In this document: positions 46,101 to 55,058 of the stretch, in pieces
Position numbering within the stretch: the first letter of the stretch is position 1
How the letters are laid out: every line of letters begins with the position of its first letter
DNA from: Vibrio jasicida CAIM 1864 = LMG 25398
Lineage (GTDB): Bacteria; Pseudomonadota; Gammaproteobacteria; Enterobacterales; Vibrionaceae
Assembly: GCF_000400365.1 (NCBI RefSeq)
Contig: NZ_BAOG01000082.1
Coordinates: 1 to 64,000 of the forward strand
Length of the DNA stretch: 64,000 nucleotides
Direction of reading: 5' to 3'
Made by a program: the position numbers and the translations under genes
The notes under the pieces: generated by a model
Database searches by the model: none
The model's input: only the letters and a program-made list of their open reading frames with translations
What the model was told of the DNA's origin: nothing

Positions 46101-49100
46101 GAACGGTCAAGTTCAATATCAAGTTAGCGTGACCAACGTGGGCGACAGCATTACCAATGGCGCGACTATCGTTGATGAACTAAACACCATTGATACATCT
46201 GATGGTAAGGCAGCATTCCAAGACTACAGTGTGGCAATCGTGAGTGCGCCTGATGCAGACCGATTCTCAATTACGGGTAACTACCAAGGAACTGTACCAC
46301 TGAATGCAGCGTTCGACTTGATGCCAGGCGACACCGTTGTGTTTGAGATTGACGGCACAGTAGCGGCGGACGCCACAGGGACCATTACCAATGTGGCCAA
46401 AGTCAACGGCGTTGATAGTAATGCCGTCGTTCTAGATCCTGGTACGTCGAGCCTGATTGCTCAAAAATCAACGGACACACCAACTTATACTCCAGGTTCA
46501 GAAGTTCGGTATCAAATGCGTGTTCGCAACGAGACTGCAAATAACGAGTTGATTGACATTCGTGACATTATTAGCAATTACAAAGTTGAAGTCGCTGATG
46601 GTACAGAGCAAGTTGCTTTAAAGGATTGGACGGTAAGTGCTCAAATTATCACTGATGGTAATCCGGCTTACACAGACATTAGTAACCTTAACTCTGTAGC
46701 TCCAAACACGGATATTGATGTGACGGTTCAGATGGGTGGTAAAGCGGCCGATGATACTTATACTGAAATCCTAATCGAAGTCATTGGTCATGCTCGCGAT
46801 GATGCAGTTGGTGAGTTTACTAACCAACTACAAGGCAAACTAAATTCAGGAACCAATTACTTCACCTACAACCTGAAAGAAAAAGTTATCATCCCTGAAC
46901 CGGGAACACTTACCGTTTCGAAAGTCACTTCAATTACCCCCGCGATTTACCATCCAGGCGATACCATTGGCTACGATATCGAGGTGAAAAACACAGGTAC
47001 AGGTTATGCGACCGATGTCCTGATTTCTGACCTTTGGAAGACGATTCGTGCTGAAAAAGCGGGTGCGACCTTACCAGTTCGTGCATTTGATTCTTGGTCA
47101 GCGACGTCAGTGAGTGTTGACGGTACTGATCCAACATTGACTCAGCCCATTGCAGGCTCTGAGGTGACTGGCGACAATGGTTATCAGATTCGCTACAACA
47201 TTCACCCAGACCACACAGTGAAACTTCATGTTGAAGGTGTTGTAAAAGCGGACCTTGTTGGTGATATCACTAACGTAGTGGAAGTGAGCGATTCAAGCGG
47301 CTCTCAAACTGCGGATGCGACTTATGTGGCGGCAACGGCTGATCTCACGGTCGATAAAACGGTTGATAAGAGCCAATACGAATCAGGTGACAAGCTTACT
47401 TATACCATCACAATTGAAAACACCACAGCCAACTGGGCAAGTGATGTTTCCATTAAGGATCTAGTCAACGACATTACTTCGACCAGTATTACGGGCGCGA
47501 CAGTAAAAGCGTTTGAGTCTGGCACCATCTTCTTCAATGCGTCTTCACAGACGGGTGACACTAAGTTCCCATCGTCCACGGGTGAGTTTTTAGATGGCAG
47601 CTTGGACATCAGTCCAAATGATGTCGTGACCATTACTGCAGAAGGGGAGCTTGACCCAGAAGTAGTGGGCGATGTCACCAACCAAGTTGAAGTGACCTAC
47701 AATGGTTCGACTAAAACTGCAGAAGCAACCAGCACAGCGACGATCCCAGATTTAACCTTTACGAAAGAGCCAATGGTGGAGTTTTATAGCCCTAACCAAG
47801 CGGCAGGTTACATCCTGAAAATTGTCAACGAAGGTAACAGCTACGCGAATGACATCAACCTGAAAGATGAAATTGGTGCGCTCACCGTGAATACCATTGA
47901 TGGTTCGGCCAACCAAGCTTTCCTACAATGGGCGGTTCAATATGTTACGGGCAGTTCACTGACTACCGTCGATGCGAACTCACTTGTGGTTGACAAGGAT
48001 ATTGATTACAACATCGACCTCGCACCGAACGACACCATCACTCTTTACGTTATTGGCTTAGTGAACCCGGAAGCAACGGGCGACATTGTTAACACCGCAA
48101 CGTTGAATCACAACAGTAAAGACGTGACGGAAACAGCAACGTTGAAACCACGTCCGGGTGATATCGTTCTTGAGAAAACCACCGATGAGCGTTACTACCA
48201 ACCGGGTGAGTTCTCCACATTCCGCGTCAAAGTGACCAATAATGGTTCCGGCTTTGCGGCAGATGTAAAAGTCGAGGACATCATTTCTTCACTTGAAGTT
48301 GAAACCTCTGGTGGAGCGATAGAACCTGCGTTTAACGATTGGACGATCGTGACCACTAAAGGGGACCCACGTACCAACATAGATACGGTTCCGGGACCAA
48401 ACGGTGATATTTCTACCAACCTTGATATTGCACCTGGTGACACGGTGGAATTTGCTATTACAGGTACAGTCAACAGCAGTGCAGTGGCCAATATCGTTAA
48501 CACCGCGACGGCTGAGTTCGGTGGTGCGACTACCGATGCAACGGCTACGCTTGAGACGTTACCTGAAGAAGTTTGGATTGAGAAAACGGCTGAATCGCCA
48601 ATTTATATCCCGGGTGAAGAAGCGGTATTCCATGTTCGTGTCTACAACGGGACCGATGGCTTTGATAATGATATTGAGCTAGACGACATTCTGTCAGGCA
48701 TTAAAGCGATCAACATCTACGGTGTAAATGAACGTGCGTTTGAGAGTTGGACTATCGAAACCACTAAGAGTGACAGTCGTACGACTATCACGCCAATGCC
48801 AGTCGATAACCAAGATATTCGCTCAGTTATTGATATTGCCCCACATGATATTGTCGAGTTCACCATTACGGTGAAAACCAATCCATTGGCAGCGAGCGAA
48901 ATTACCAATATTGCCACTGCGGATCTGAATGGCACCACGCAACAATCAAGTGCGACCATCCAGCCTCAATCTCAAGGTATCTCAATCGAGAAAACTGCAG
49001 ACACGGAATACTATGTTCCCGGCACGGAAGCGACATTCCGCGTTAAGGTGAAGAATGAAGGCACTGTGCCAGCAACGGATGTTGGTGTGAAAGATGCTAT

Positions 49101-51465
49101 CAGCAATATTGACGTTGTTCGACTTGATGGGACGACCGTGAAAGCGTTTGATTCATGGCGTATTGATATCAACAAAGGTAACCCAGAAACAGACATCACC
49201 AATATTCCAAGTGTGAATGCCGACATTGATTCGACGCTGAGCATTGCGGCAAATGATGAGGTGGAGTTTGTGATTACTGGTCTCGTAAACCAATACGCCA
49301 TTGCTGAGATTGAAAACACGGCAAGCGCCACGTTCCGGGGGGATACTCAAGACGCAACAGCGACGCTCTTAGCGATGCCAGAGTCAGTCAAACTTGAGAA
49401 AACCGTGGATGACGAGTATTACCGTCCGGGTGAAAACGTCACTTACCACGTGGTGTTAAGTAATGAATCTGGCTCGTTTACCGAAGAGATAGTGCTAAAA
49501 GATCTTATCTCTGAGTTGAAGGTGAATACGATTCACGACACCGAAGCGCCAGCGTTTACCAGTTGGAGTATGACAAGCTCATATAATGACGACCGCACCA
49601 TCGTGTTGCCACAAATTCAGGGCGACAACCTGGATGTGAATAGCCGTGTGATTATTGCGCCAAACGATCAGTTGGACATTGAAATCACGGGTGTCGTAAA
49701 CGCGGATGCGATGGGAGAAATCACCAACCACGCGTATGCCTATGACAAGTCAGAAAGTGATGTCCTTGCTGATGATTCCGCAACCATCAAACCACTGCCG
49801 ATCATTTTGTCGGTGACCAAGGTGGCGGATAAAGCGGAATACACCAACGACGACGATGACATTACCTTCACAATGACCGCGACCAACCGAGGTTCTGCCG
49901 ATGCAGAAAGCGTCAACTTGTTGGATGAAATCGATAAGCTCATTGGTAACAACGGCAATCCATTGTTCACCACATGGAAAGCGACCATCACCGAGCTCAA
50001 GTCTGGTGTTGTGGTTTCTGTTGATTCAGATAGCAATGTCGATTCAAACCACGCCATGAAGGCGTATCAAGGTAATGAATACGAAATCGTGGTGAAGGGT
50101 GAAATCAACCGAGGTATCGATGACAACTTCACAAACGTATTCACCGCCGCAGCATCGACAGGTGAAACCGCTTCCGCCAATGTGACCATTAAGGTCAAGA
50201 AGCAAGCGTACAACGAAGGCATGTTGAAAGTGACTAAGGTTGCTAGCAAGTCAGAAGCGAGCGTCGGTGAAGTTGTGGAATATGAAGTGACGATCACCAA
50301 CGAAAACGACAACCCATTCACGGGGGTTCGTTTGGTTGACCGCTACCCAGGAGGCTTCGCTTACATCCCTGACTCTACCGAGATGGTGAACAGTGGACCA
50401 GATGGTGTGTTTGATACCGCAGACGACATCCAAATTACCGTAGAGCCAACTAAGACCAATCAGTTGTTCTTCGAAGTCGGAGATATGAATATCTATGGCA
50501 ACGGTGACTCGCAAACTGCAGACGCAATTCGAATTCGTTACCTAATGCGTGTGAGTGTTGGTGCTACCTTTGGCGTTTACACCAACACCGCATGGGCAGA
50601 AGCGCCACCGGCAGAAAGCTTCTCTGCACAAAACACCACGACCAACTACGTTGTGAAGTCGAACCTTGCCAGCGCAACGGTCGAAGTTATGCCAGACAAG
50701 GTGTTCGATACTGCATCTATCATCGGTAAGGTGTTTGAAGATCATAACGGTGATGGCTTCCAAGCTGATGCCACTGCCGATGATATCTACATCGATGTTG
50801 ACCTTGCAGAGGGGGATTACATTCCGAATTCCACGTTCATTACTCAAGATGGCGTAGAGACTCAGTTGAAAGACGCGAACGTGAAATTGAAAGGGCAAGA
50901 CGTTGTGATGTCGAGTGTGGATAAAGGATATGAAGTCGATGAATTGTACGGCTTATCTCGCAACCGAACCATTGAAGGTAGCAACAAAGTGGCTTTCCAA
51001 TTTAAGACGCGGACCCGCCAAGGCTTCCCATTCAAGGTGACGACCGATAATGGCACTTACATCGAATTTGACATGCAAGGTAACGCTACGACTAAGCACA
51101 AAGGAGATAAGAAGAAAGGATTGTCGGCAGAAAATATCGATGTGATACGAAACCTCTACCGAGATGGTGACGATTACCTTTGGGAGATCGTCGTAGAGAA
51201 CAAAGGGATCTACGAAGACGGTATTCCAGGGGTTCGCTTATTGACTGTCGAAGGCATCATCATCGAGACAGACCAGTATGGTCGATACCATGTACCAGAT
51301 CAGTGGGTGTTGAATAAAAAAGGTAAGCAGTTCTTGGTCAAAGTCGACACTGACTCGCTACCAACAGGCATGAAGGTAATCAGTGAAAACCCGAAAGTGC
51401 GCCGAATCACACCAAACAAACTGACGAAATTTAACTTCAGCATCAAAAGCAGTGGGGATGATTAA
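40147..51465 (+). CDS. giant secreted surface protein with about 24 DUF11-like repeats and SdrD-B-like C-terminus (copy B)
   Basis: 3772 aa. The signal peptide ends near residue 30 (KALA/AGEI). About 24 repeats run to about residue 3520, collinear with copy A over repeats 1-18. Repeats 19-22 (LEKTTDERYYQPGE, IEKTAESPIYIPGE, IEKTADTEYYVPGT, LEKTVDDEYYRPGE) resemble each other closely and match a region where copy A has only two, so they look like a later expansion. The last two repeats and the C-terminal 250 residues (GKVFEDHNGDGFQ, GIPGVRLLTVEG, TDQYGRYHVPD) again match copy A closely. There is no obvious ribosome site before the ATG at 40147. Predicted surface fibre or adhesin; no catalytic domain is seen. 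Confidence 0.8.
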   Translation: MSRKSIVPIVQRYLALFLLMFLLPFKALAAGEIEISFSPTFGLPYENGQVITYSIEVRNTTISTITDVSVTNAIWDVMSGSSRAFSSVKITDTHTLGTNAGSYSSSNSNLNVTGANLLPLGRITYQIEATVADDAAEDIVLGNTEVKGTVSGTETTFTNTDTITFPPAEYDYLLEEYVNPEEYEVGGTLTYSLTATNNGAYAVKGLDIEQEFASLTGQKLDGSTGDAFSSVTISAVASSGSDAGNFATTGDLSVTDAEISVGGYITYTIKATVAADLVSDIDTQASSTTRAGTVDSNPLSTPPADPDIELEHTLNSTSPYLINGEVDFELKVSNNGGAIAHNYHVKQNIKDLVSRNGLANNLSPSYDNTDVDGNPFTTWDISVSSIGSNSLSDYQGSSQTDVDFDDTVSIYPGESITYQIKATLTPITIGTLQGFTASVTDESGSLVESSSISDTVDAEKVLSVTDSDISISKTTSASEYVPGGEIEYEITVTNGSSKYFANNLLVQDNLTCVVTEQAGGAGDGQAFEKWKVEVISGEDSIGSDPGSFSYGAWTSSPLSLTPDIAPGKTIKYKLTAKTNDTSTGLILDDDPSCSNDNVTEEGSGVQTPDDNLRASKDVDSRFYSSGQTLTYTITVTNDGDGFANQVQVLDDLNSVKTTDINGKEINAYSDWTITAEAFKDDGTPATASNTGITGEVKHPDNLNVIATLQPHSYIEYTIVAQTNPLANGHISNEVTVDGSVYADRGSDPRDFAIALNKRVKTNTDSGFHGEQTAYSKLDTEVTYQISLKNDKENGYATNVAVKDTLSSISAKILEPDTTSKQVFKSWTISAEIISDDPQLDGNPAYTDVGTFAPNTDLDTTAQIPPNVEVVYTIVAQIDRSNESEIIYSRFDNTAEIKTPDSTVQSSASDTVIVYPHDPKVIVAKTTPDDSFVPGQWVNFKITIVNTGPGYANEVRVTDDIKGLNAFSEWEITASTDSNNSPFKTGSYAGEKSGYPNNGNIDSRIDIDPKINGVEGYVVYNVRGKVKDDYIEDEIANTAEIYDPSTNLNQSSSAEIGGTSGDSLNVSILKTADKVRFVPGDDVTYEIRVLNNGANVESGLKVVDLLTDIRSVLANDKDNQYENYPNQSPFEYWQFDFDDGGGFQSQTTEDFIYPPGDASNTMTLAAGELRTFRIKARVKDNVIGSQDSMGNLNDKIENDAYVYRDFGQVTEESHLSHHEMERAYNGGDVVRKLLVNGVESRFYSPGDTLTYQVTVSSQTGYVNDHAVSENITGVTTQLLDGSLATPFDKGFTVDVSKDDSNGGDGTTDGTLDGTVADNKDINTTIDVAGKDSVTFEVVGVVREDATGTITIGGITVIPNSYHLAFSKTVDQSSYEPGQPLVYRLTIENDGKGNAYNIPVIDRLSNIMVDLVDGTSGKAFDSGWTVVPRIVSGSSLAILDLDGKIADNADIDTHASIPKGTIIEYVVTAKVNNNAVGEILNLLTVDGDTVSAETKASAEKYDFSKHVTKIYDQDGTTELSGGYTPGGYIEYEISLKNLNNVHINEMPIKDEISKIQTDYFDGSGKGRAFDSWTIVTSVDSSGISDAGSVSNNSDIDTKFNLAANEFATGGTFVTYTIKAKISEKAIGQILNVAVVDKSHNLPSEPVNMLPVNIVKSHKAYTDTSLATHKTTYNHTTDGEKIVYHLRIENNGKGLEYNKSLKELFSNVKVRVAQNAAGESDSQTLPAFDQYGWTVTATTSGEATTLIDGYTGGANADIDISVLSIAPGGWIDFVMESQIRQDALDQIVATPKYNGSNFNSAKVTPEGSNLSVSKEIVSIDGKSYVSGDTYKPEDEVIYKFTVINTEPVWRDQTVIQDIVSNVRVEVIGGTTKSAFSDTDISHAFTSTGTTGTQDTYIESYDATDDLDLLVDIAPEEVIEFTVKGKVRPDALGDIDGNTGKAGNQSDTTDVIPPVVPVLNFEKSVLSTTADSGTCTFPSTTGTGCHYNPNGQVQYQVSVTNVGDSITNGATIVDELNTIDTSDGKAAFQDYSVAIVSAPDADRFSITGNYQGTVPLNAAFDLMPGDTVVFEIDGTVAADATGTITNVAKVNGVDSNAVVLDPGTSSLIAQKSTDTPTYTPGSEVRYQMRVRNETANNELIDIRDIISNYKVEVADGTEQVALKDWTVSAQIITDGNPAYTDISNLNSVAPNTDIDVTVQMGGKAADDTYTEILIEVIGHARDDAVGEFTNQLQGKLNSGTNYFTYNLKEKVIIPEPGTLTVSKVTSITPAIYHPGDTIGYDIEVKNTGTGYATDVLISDLWKTIRAEKAGATLPVRAFDSWSATSVSVDGTDPTLTQPIAGSEVTGDNGYQIRYNIHPDHTVKLHVEGVVKADLVGDITNVVEVSDSSGSQTADATYVAATADLTVDKTVDKSQYESGDKLTYTITIENTTANWASDVSIKDLVNDITSTSITGATVKAFESGTIFFNASSQTGDTKFPSSTGEFLDGSLDISPNDVVTITAEGELDPEVVGDVTNQVEVTYNGSTKTAEATSTATIPDLTFTKEPMVEFYSPNQAAGYILKIVNEGNSYANDINLKDEIGALTVNTIDGSANQAFLQWAVQYVTGSSLTTVDANSLVVDKDIDYNIDLAPNDTITLYVIGLVNPEATGDIVNTATLNHNSKDVTETATLKPRPGDIVLEKTTDERYYQPGEFSTFRVKVTNNGSGFAADVKVEDIISSLEVETSGGAIEPAFNDWTIVTTKGDPRTNIDTVPGPNGDISTNLDIAPGDTVEFAITGTVNSSAVANIVNTATAEFGGATTDATATLETLPEEVWIEKTAESPIYIPGEEAVFHVRVYNGTDGFDNDIELDDILSGIKAINIYGVNERAFESWTIETTKSDSRTTITPMPVDNQDIRSVIDIAPHDIVEFTITVKTNPLAASEITNIATADLNGTTQQSSATIQPQSQGISIEKTADTEYYVPGTEATFRVKVKNEGTVPATDVGVKDAISNIDVVRLDGTTVKAFDSWRIDINKGNPETDITNIPSVNADIDSTLSIAANDEVEFVITGLVNQYAIAEIENTASATFRGDTQDATATLLAMPESVKLEKTVDDEYYRPGENVTYHVVLSNESGSFTEEIVLKDLISELKVNTIHDTEAPAFTSWSMTSSYNDDRTIVLPQIQGDNLDVNSRVIIAPNDQLDIEITGVVNADAMGEITNHAYAYDKSESDVLADDSATIKPLPIILSVTKVADKAEYTNDDDDITFTMTATNRGSADAESVNLLDEIDKLIGNNGNPLFTTWKATITELKSGVVVSVDSDSNVDSNHAMKAYQGNEYEIVVKGEINRGIDDNFTNVFTAAASTGETASANVTIKVKKQAYNEGMLKVTKVASKSEASVGEVVEYEVTITNENDNPFTGVRLVDRYPGGFAYIPDSTEMVNSGPDGVFDTADDIQITVEPTKTNQLFFEVGDMNIYGNGDSQTADAIRIRYLMRVSVGATFGVYTNTAWAEAPPAESFSAQNTTTNYVVKSNLASATVEVMPDKVFDTASIIGKVFEDHNGDGFQADATADDIYIDVDLAEGDYIPNSTFITQDGVETQLKDANVKLKGQDVVMSSVDKGYEVDELYGLSRNRTIEGSNKVAFQFKTRTRQGFPFKVTTDNGTYIEFDMQGNATTKHKGDKKKGLSAENIDVIRNLYRDGDDYLWEIVVENKGIYEDGIPGVRLLTVEGIIIETDQYGRYHVPDQWVLNKKGKQFLVKVDTDSLPTGMKVISENPKVRRITPNKLTKFNFSIKSSGDD

Positions 51466-51485
51466 CCGTTAGCAGCACAGATGCA

Positions 51486-51503
51486 GGCTGGGTGCGCCCA
51501 GCC
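51486..51503 (+). other. stem-loop between giant protein B and its barrel gene
   Basis: GGCTGGG (51486-51492), loop TGCG, CCCAGCC (51497-51503): a 7-bp GC-rich stem without a T-run, followed by a small CTTAA/TTAAG inverted repeat and an AGGA ribosome site for the barrel gene. It may tune relative expression inside the module. Module A has only 30 bases here and no such hairpin. Confidence 0.6.
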
Positions 51504-51533
51504 GACCACTTAAGCGGTTAAGCAGGATTATTT

Positions 51534-54500
51534 ATGATTAGATTGAGACCATCAAAACTGACAATGTGTATCGCGGCTGGGTTGCCGATACTTTCGTTCG
51601 CGAAAGACACCAGTCAATTGGAGAAACTTGACAGTGACTCACTGGGTATTGAAGTTAAAGCGCATGAGCAAATCGATAATTCGCGTATTTATTTAGAACA
51701 AGGTGCGATCTGGGCAAGCCGTGACATTATGCGTTTTGACCCGGTACTTGACCTGAGCATTAGCAGCGATGTTGAAGTGAAAGATGGTAAGCCACTGCAA
51801 GAGATGAGCTTTGCTATCACAACTAACTTCAGCTACTACGTTGACCATTACCAACTGGAAGTATTCCGTGGTGGTGACCGTGGCTTGGTTGATCCTTTAA
51901 CAGTGGTTGAAGGTCAGCAATTTGCGAACGATTTCAATATTGTTTGGGATGGCACGACCGATCAAGAATTTCAATTTGAATCCAACACGCAGCTGTTGTT
52001 CCGTTTAAAAGCCTTCGATAAAGATGGCAATATGGACGTGACGACGGTCGGCGTGATTAACCTAGTTGAGCCAGATTCTGAAGTCGACATCGACAAGAAC
52101 GACGGCGAAGAAGAACAAAGCCGTAAACTTGGTAAAGCACAGTTGATGCGCCATAACATTCCGACCTCAGCGGGGCTGGCACGTTTCATCGGTACGGGAC
52201 TAAAAGGCGTTGATAAGGTCATTATCGGCGAAGACGAATTTGATGTTGAAGAAGGTGAGTTGTACGCAGAGCAATATCTACCCGCGGATGCGTACTTGTT
52301 CCCGACGCGCATAGTATTCGACAATGGAGAAGAGCGTCGCTACCAATTGTATGTACGTATTCCAGATGAATACTGGGTACAAGCCGGTCTTGCCGATTTC
52401 TATATCGGTAAAAATAAGGTGACGGGCAACTCCGCTGCATTGGCAGTCGATGACCAATACCAAGATGATATCTACAATCAAGGCCGCCTAGCGTACTTTG
52501 GCCAAGGTAAGTTTGGTGACAAACTCAGAATTACTACCCACTTTGATACCAAAGAAAGCGACGTGCGAGACATGTTTAAGCACCCGTTTGCCTCTGACTC
52601 ATCCAGTGTGTTCGACATTCTGGAAGACGACGATGAGATGTATTATGGCAACTATGGTGACAGCTCCAACATCTACAAAGTGGTGAATACCAAGGGTAAA
52701 GTTTACCTCAACGTTGAGTACGATAAATCCAATGTGTTGTGGGGTAACTACAACACTGGTATTACTGGCACCGACAACAACGACTACAACCGTAGCTTGT
52801 ATGGCTTCAAAGGCGATTACCGTACCCGTTCAACCACTAAGTTTGGTGAAGACCGTTTGAACATTGTTGGTTTTGCTGCTGAATCTGATTCACTCTTTGC
52901 TCACGATGAATTCCTAGGGACTGGCGGTTCGCTGTACTTCTTGCGTCATGGTGAAGTGGTTCCAGGCAGCGACAAGGTGATGGTGAAAGTTGTTGACCCT
53001 GACAGCAGCATCACGGTCCAGGAAATGCCACTGCAATCGGGACGAGACTATGAAATTGACCCGTATCAAGGTCGTATTATTCTGACCAGACCGCTGAACA
53101 ACATCATTTCAGATAATTTCGGCACCGTCATCAATGACCAACCATCGTCTGGTTATGACAACTATCTAGCGGTGGACTATGAATATGTACCTCAGGGCAG
53201 TGATGCTTTGGATGCATTGACTGCTGGTGGTCGTGTTAAAGGATGGGTGAATGATTACATTGGTGTTGGTGCCAATTATCAAACCGAAGAAAAAGACAAC
53301 CAAGATTACGAAGCGTACGGCACGGACTTAACCTTGCGTGCATCTGAAGGGACGTACTTAAAAGCCGAATTCGGACACAGTAAAGGTCGTCAAACTGATT
53401 CCAACTACGTATCTTTCGATGGAGGCTTAACCTTTACTCCGATTGGCAGCAATGCGGAAGATCGTGAAGGTGATATCTACCAAGTGAAAGGCGTGATGAA
53501 CCTTTATGATATTGCGCCGAATATCTTCTCTGCGGTGGGTAACGATGTTAAGGGGTGGTATAAATCTAAAGATGCGGGATACAGTTACGCAAACCAAGAT
53601 GACGATTTAGAACAAGAATCTTACGGCACTGAAATTCGCTTCCAAGCGACCGATCGTGTTGCTGTGAAAACACGCTTTACCTCGATTGAAGAGCGCGAAT
53701 CCGATGGCGATCTAAGAACAGATACCCAACAAGCGGAACTGGAAGCACAGGTTAAAGTTACCAAAAACATTAAGATCTCCGCAGCAGGTAAGCAAGTTGA
53801 TGAACTGAATAACGAAAATGAAAAAGGCCAAGGCACCTTAGCGGGTCTTCGCGCCGATTACATTTGGGACAGCGACAATAATGTTTATGTTAAAGGCCAA
53901 AAAACCGTCGGTAAGACTGATGAATACGATGAGAACGACAGCGTTACTCTGGGTGGTGAAACCCGTATTTTAGAAGACTTCGTGGTTGGCGCAGAATACA
54001 CCACTGGTGATCGCGGTGATGCTGCTGAAGCGAGTGTGACTTACGACGTAACCGAAGATTACAGCACATACTTAACTTACGTAGATGATACTTACGAAGG
54101 CAAAAACAATGTGATTGTCGGTCAACGTGCAGATCTGACTTCAACGGTCGACTTCTACCAAGAAAACCAATTTGTTGATGAAAACAACGGTAAAGGGCGT
54201 ATCGACTCATTCGGTTTTGGCTATGACATGAACGATGACATCGACATGGGCATTGGCTACCAAAAAGGGGAAATTGAAGACGACCAGAAAATCACAACCG
54301 AGCGCCAAGCCGTGAGTGTGAGCACTTCGATTGATCTAGATGACGTGGTCTTCAAGAATAAAGTTGAATACCGTGTCGACAAAACCGATGAAACGACAGA
54401 CCCAGATAAAAAACGTGTTGATCAATGGGTCACCACCAACCGTTACACACATCACCTAACGGAGGAGTACACCCTATTTGGTAAGTTCAACTATTCACTT

Positions 54501-55049
54501 TCTGAAAGTAAATCGAGTGACAAAGTGTTAGCACGCTTCATTGAGTCGACAGCAGGTTTGGCATATCGCCCTATCTACAACGATCGCTTGAACGTGTTAT
54601 CGCGTTACACCTACTTGGTGGATTTCGACCAACTTAATCGAGATGTTGATTACAAAGATGAAGAAAGCCACATCATCGAAATCGAAGGTATCTACTCGTT
54701 GGATGCAAACTGGGATTTAGGTGCGAAATACGCATTCAAAAATAAGAGTGAAATTTTTACTCGTCAATCAGGCGAAGACATTCCAGTCGACAGTAAAATT
54801 TCTCTCTATGGCTTGAGTGCCTCTTACCGCGTCATGAAAGATTGGGATGTAACGGGTGAGTACCATTGGAAGACCGACAGCACCTACGACGAGCTAGAGC
54901 AGGGTGCATTGGTTTCGGTGAACAAACACTTAAGCGATAACTTTAAAGTTGGGGTGGGTTACAACTTCTCAAGCTTTGACGGTAACCTAGCGAATGATGA
55001 TGATTACGATGCATCAGGCGTGTTCATTAACCTAGTTGGTAAGTTATAA
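51534..55049 (+). CDS. outer-membrane beta-barrel protein, partner of giant protein B
   Basis: 1171 aa; the ATG has AGGA 7 bases upstream. The signal peptide is cleaved near LSFA/KDTSQ. It matches the module A barrel from end to end, including SRIYLEQGAIWASRDI, the acidic linker EVDIDKNDGEEEQ near residue 185, the nearly identical block from DDQYQDDIYNQGRLAYFGQG onward, and the last strand GVFINLVGKL. Very strong conservation compared with the giant repeats suggests a conserved machine with a variable passenger. No catalytic motif was seen. Its role as anchor or exporter for the giant protein is inferred from linkage, co-duplication and topology. Confidence 0.75.
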   Translation: MIRLRPSKLTMCIAAGLPILSFAKDTSQLEKLDSDSLGIEVKAHEQIDNSRIYLEQGAIWASRDIMRFDPVLDLSISSDVEVKDGKPLQEMSFAITTNFSYYVDHYQLEVFRGGDRGLVDPLTVVEGQQFANDFNIVWDGTTDQEFQFESNTQLLFRLKAFDKDGNMDVTTVGVINLVEPDSEVDIDKNDGEEEQSRKLGKAQLMRHNIPTSAGLARFIGTGLKGVDKVIIGEDEFDVEEGELYAEQYLPADAYLFPTRIVFDNGEERRYQLYVRIPDEYWVQAGLADFYIGKNKVTGNSAALAVDDQYQDDIYNQGRLAYFGQGKFGDKLRITTHFDTKESDVRDMFKHPFASDSSSVFDILEDDDEMYYGNYGDSSNIYKVVNTKGKVYLNVEYDKSNVLWGNYNTGITGTDNNDYNRSLYGFKGDYRTRSTTKFGEDRLNIVGFAAESDSLFAHDEFLGTGGSLYFLRHGEVVPGSDKVMVKVVDPDSSITVQEMPLQSGRDYEIDPYQGRIILTRPLNNIISDNFGTVINDQPSSGYDNYLAVDYEYVPQGSDALDALTAGGRVKGWVNDYIGVGANYQTEEKDNQDYEAYGTDLTLRASEGTYLKAEFGHSKGRQTDSNYVSFDGGLTFTPIGSNAEDREGDIYQVKGVMNLYDIAPNIFSAVGNDVKGWYKSKDAGYSYANQDDDLEQESYGTEIRFQATDRVAVKTRFTSIEERESDGDLRTDTQQAELEAQVKVTKNIKISAAGKQVDELNNENEKGQGTLAGLRADYIWDSDNNVYVKGQKTVGKTDEYDENDSVTLGGETRILEDFVVGAEYTTGDRGDAAEASVTYDVTEDYSTYLTYVDDTYEGKNNVIVGQRADLTSTVDFYQENQFVDENNGKGRIDSFGFGYDMNDDIDMGIGYQKGEIEDDQKITTERQAVSVSTSIDLDDVVFKNKVEYRVDKTDETTDPDKKRVDQWVTTNRYTHHLTEEYTLFGKFNYSLSESKSSDKVLARFIESTAGLAYRPIYNDRLNVLSRYTYLVDFDQLNRDVDYKDEESHIIEIEGIYSLDANWDLGAKYAFKNKSEIFTRQSGEDIPVDSKISLYGLSASYRVMKDWDVTGEYHWKTDSTYDELEQGALVSVNKHLSDNFKVGVGYNFSSFDGNLANDDDYDASGVFINLVGKL

Positions 55050-55058
55050 GAGGGTCAC

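Noticed and set aside
24128..51465. LapA-type or RTX type I secreted adhesins
   Set aside because: Both giants start with Sec signal peptides, lack RTX repeats and C-terminal type I signals, and no dedicated exporter or LapDG genes are adjacent.
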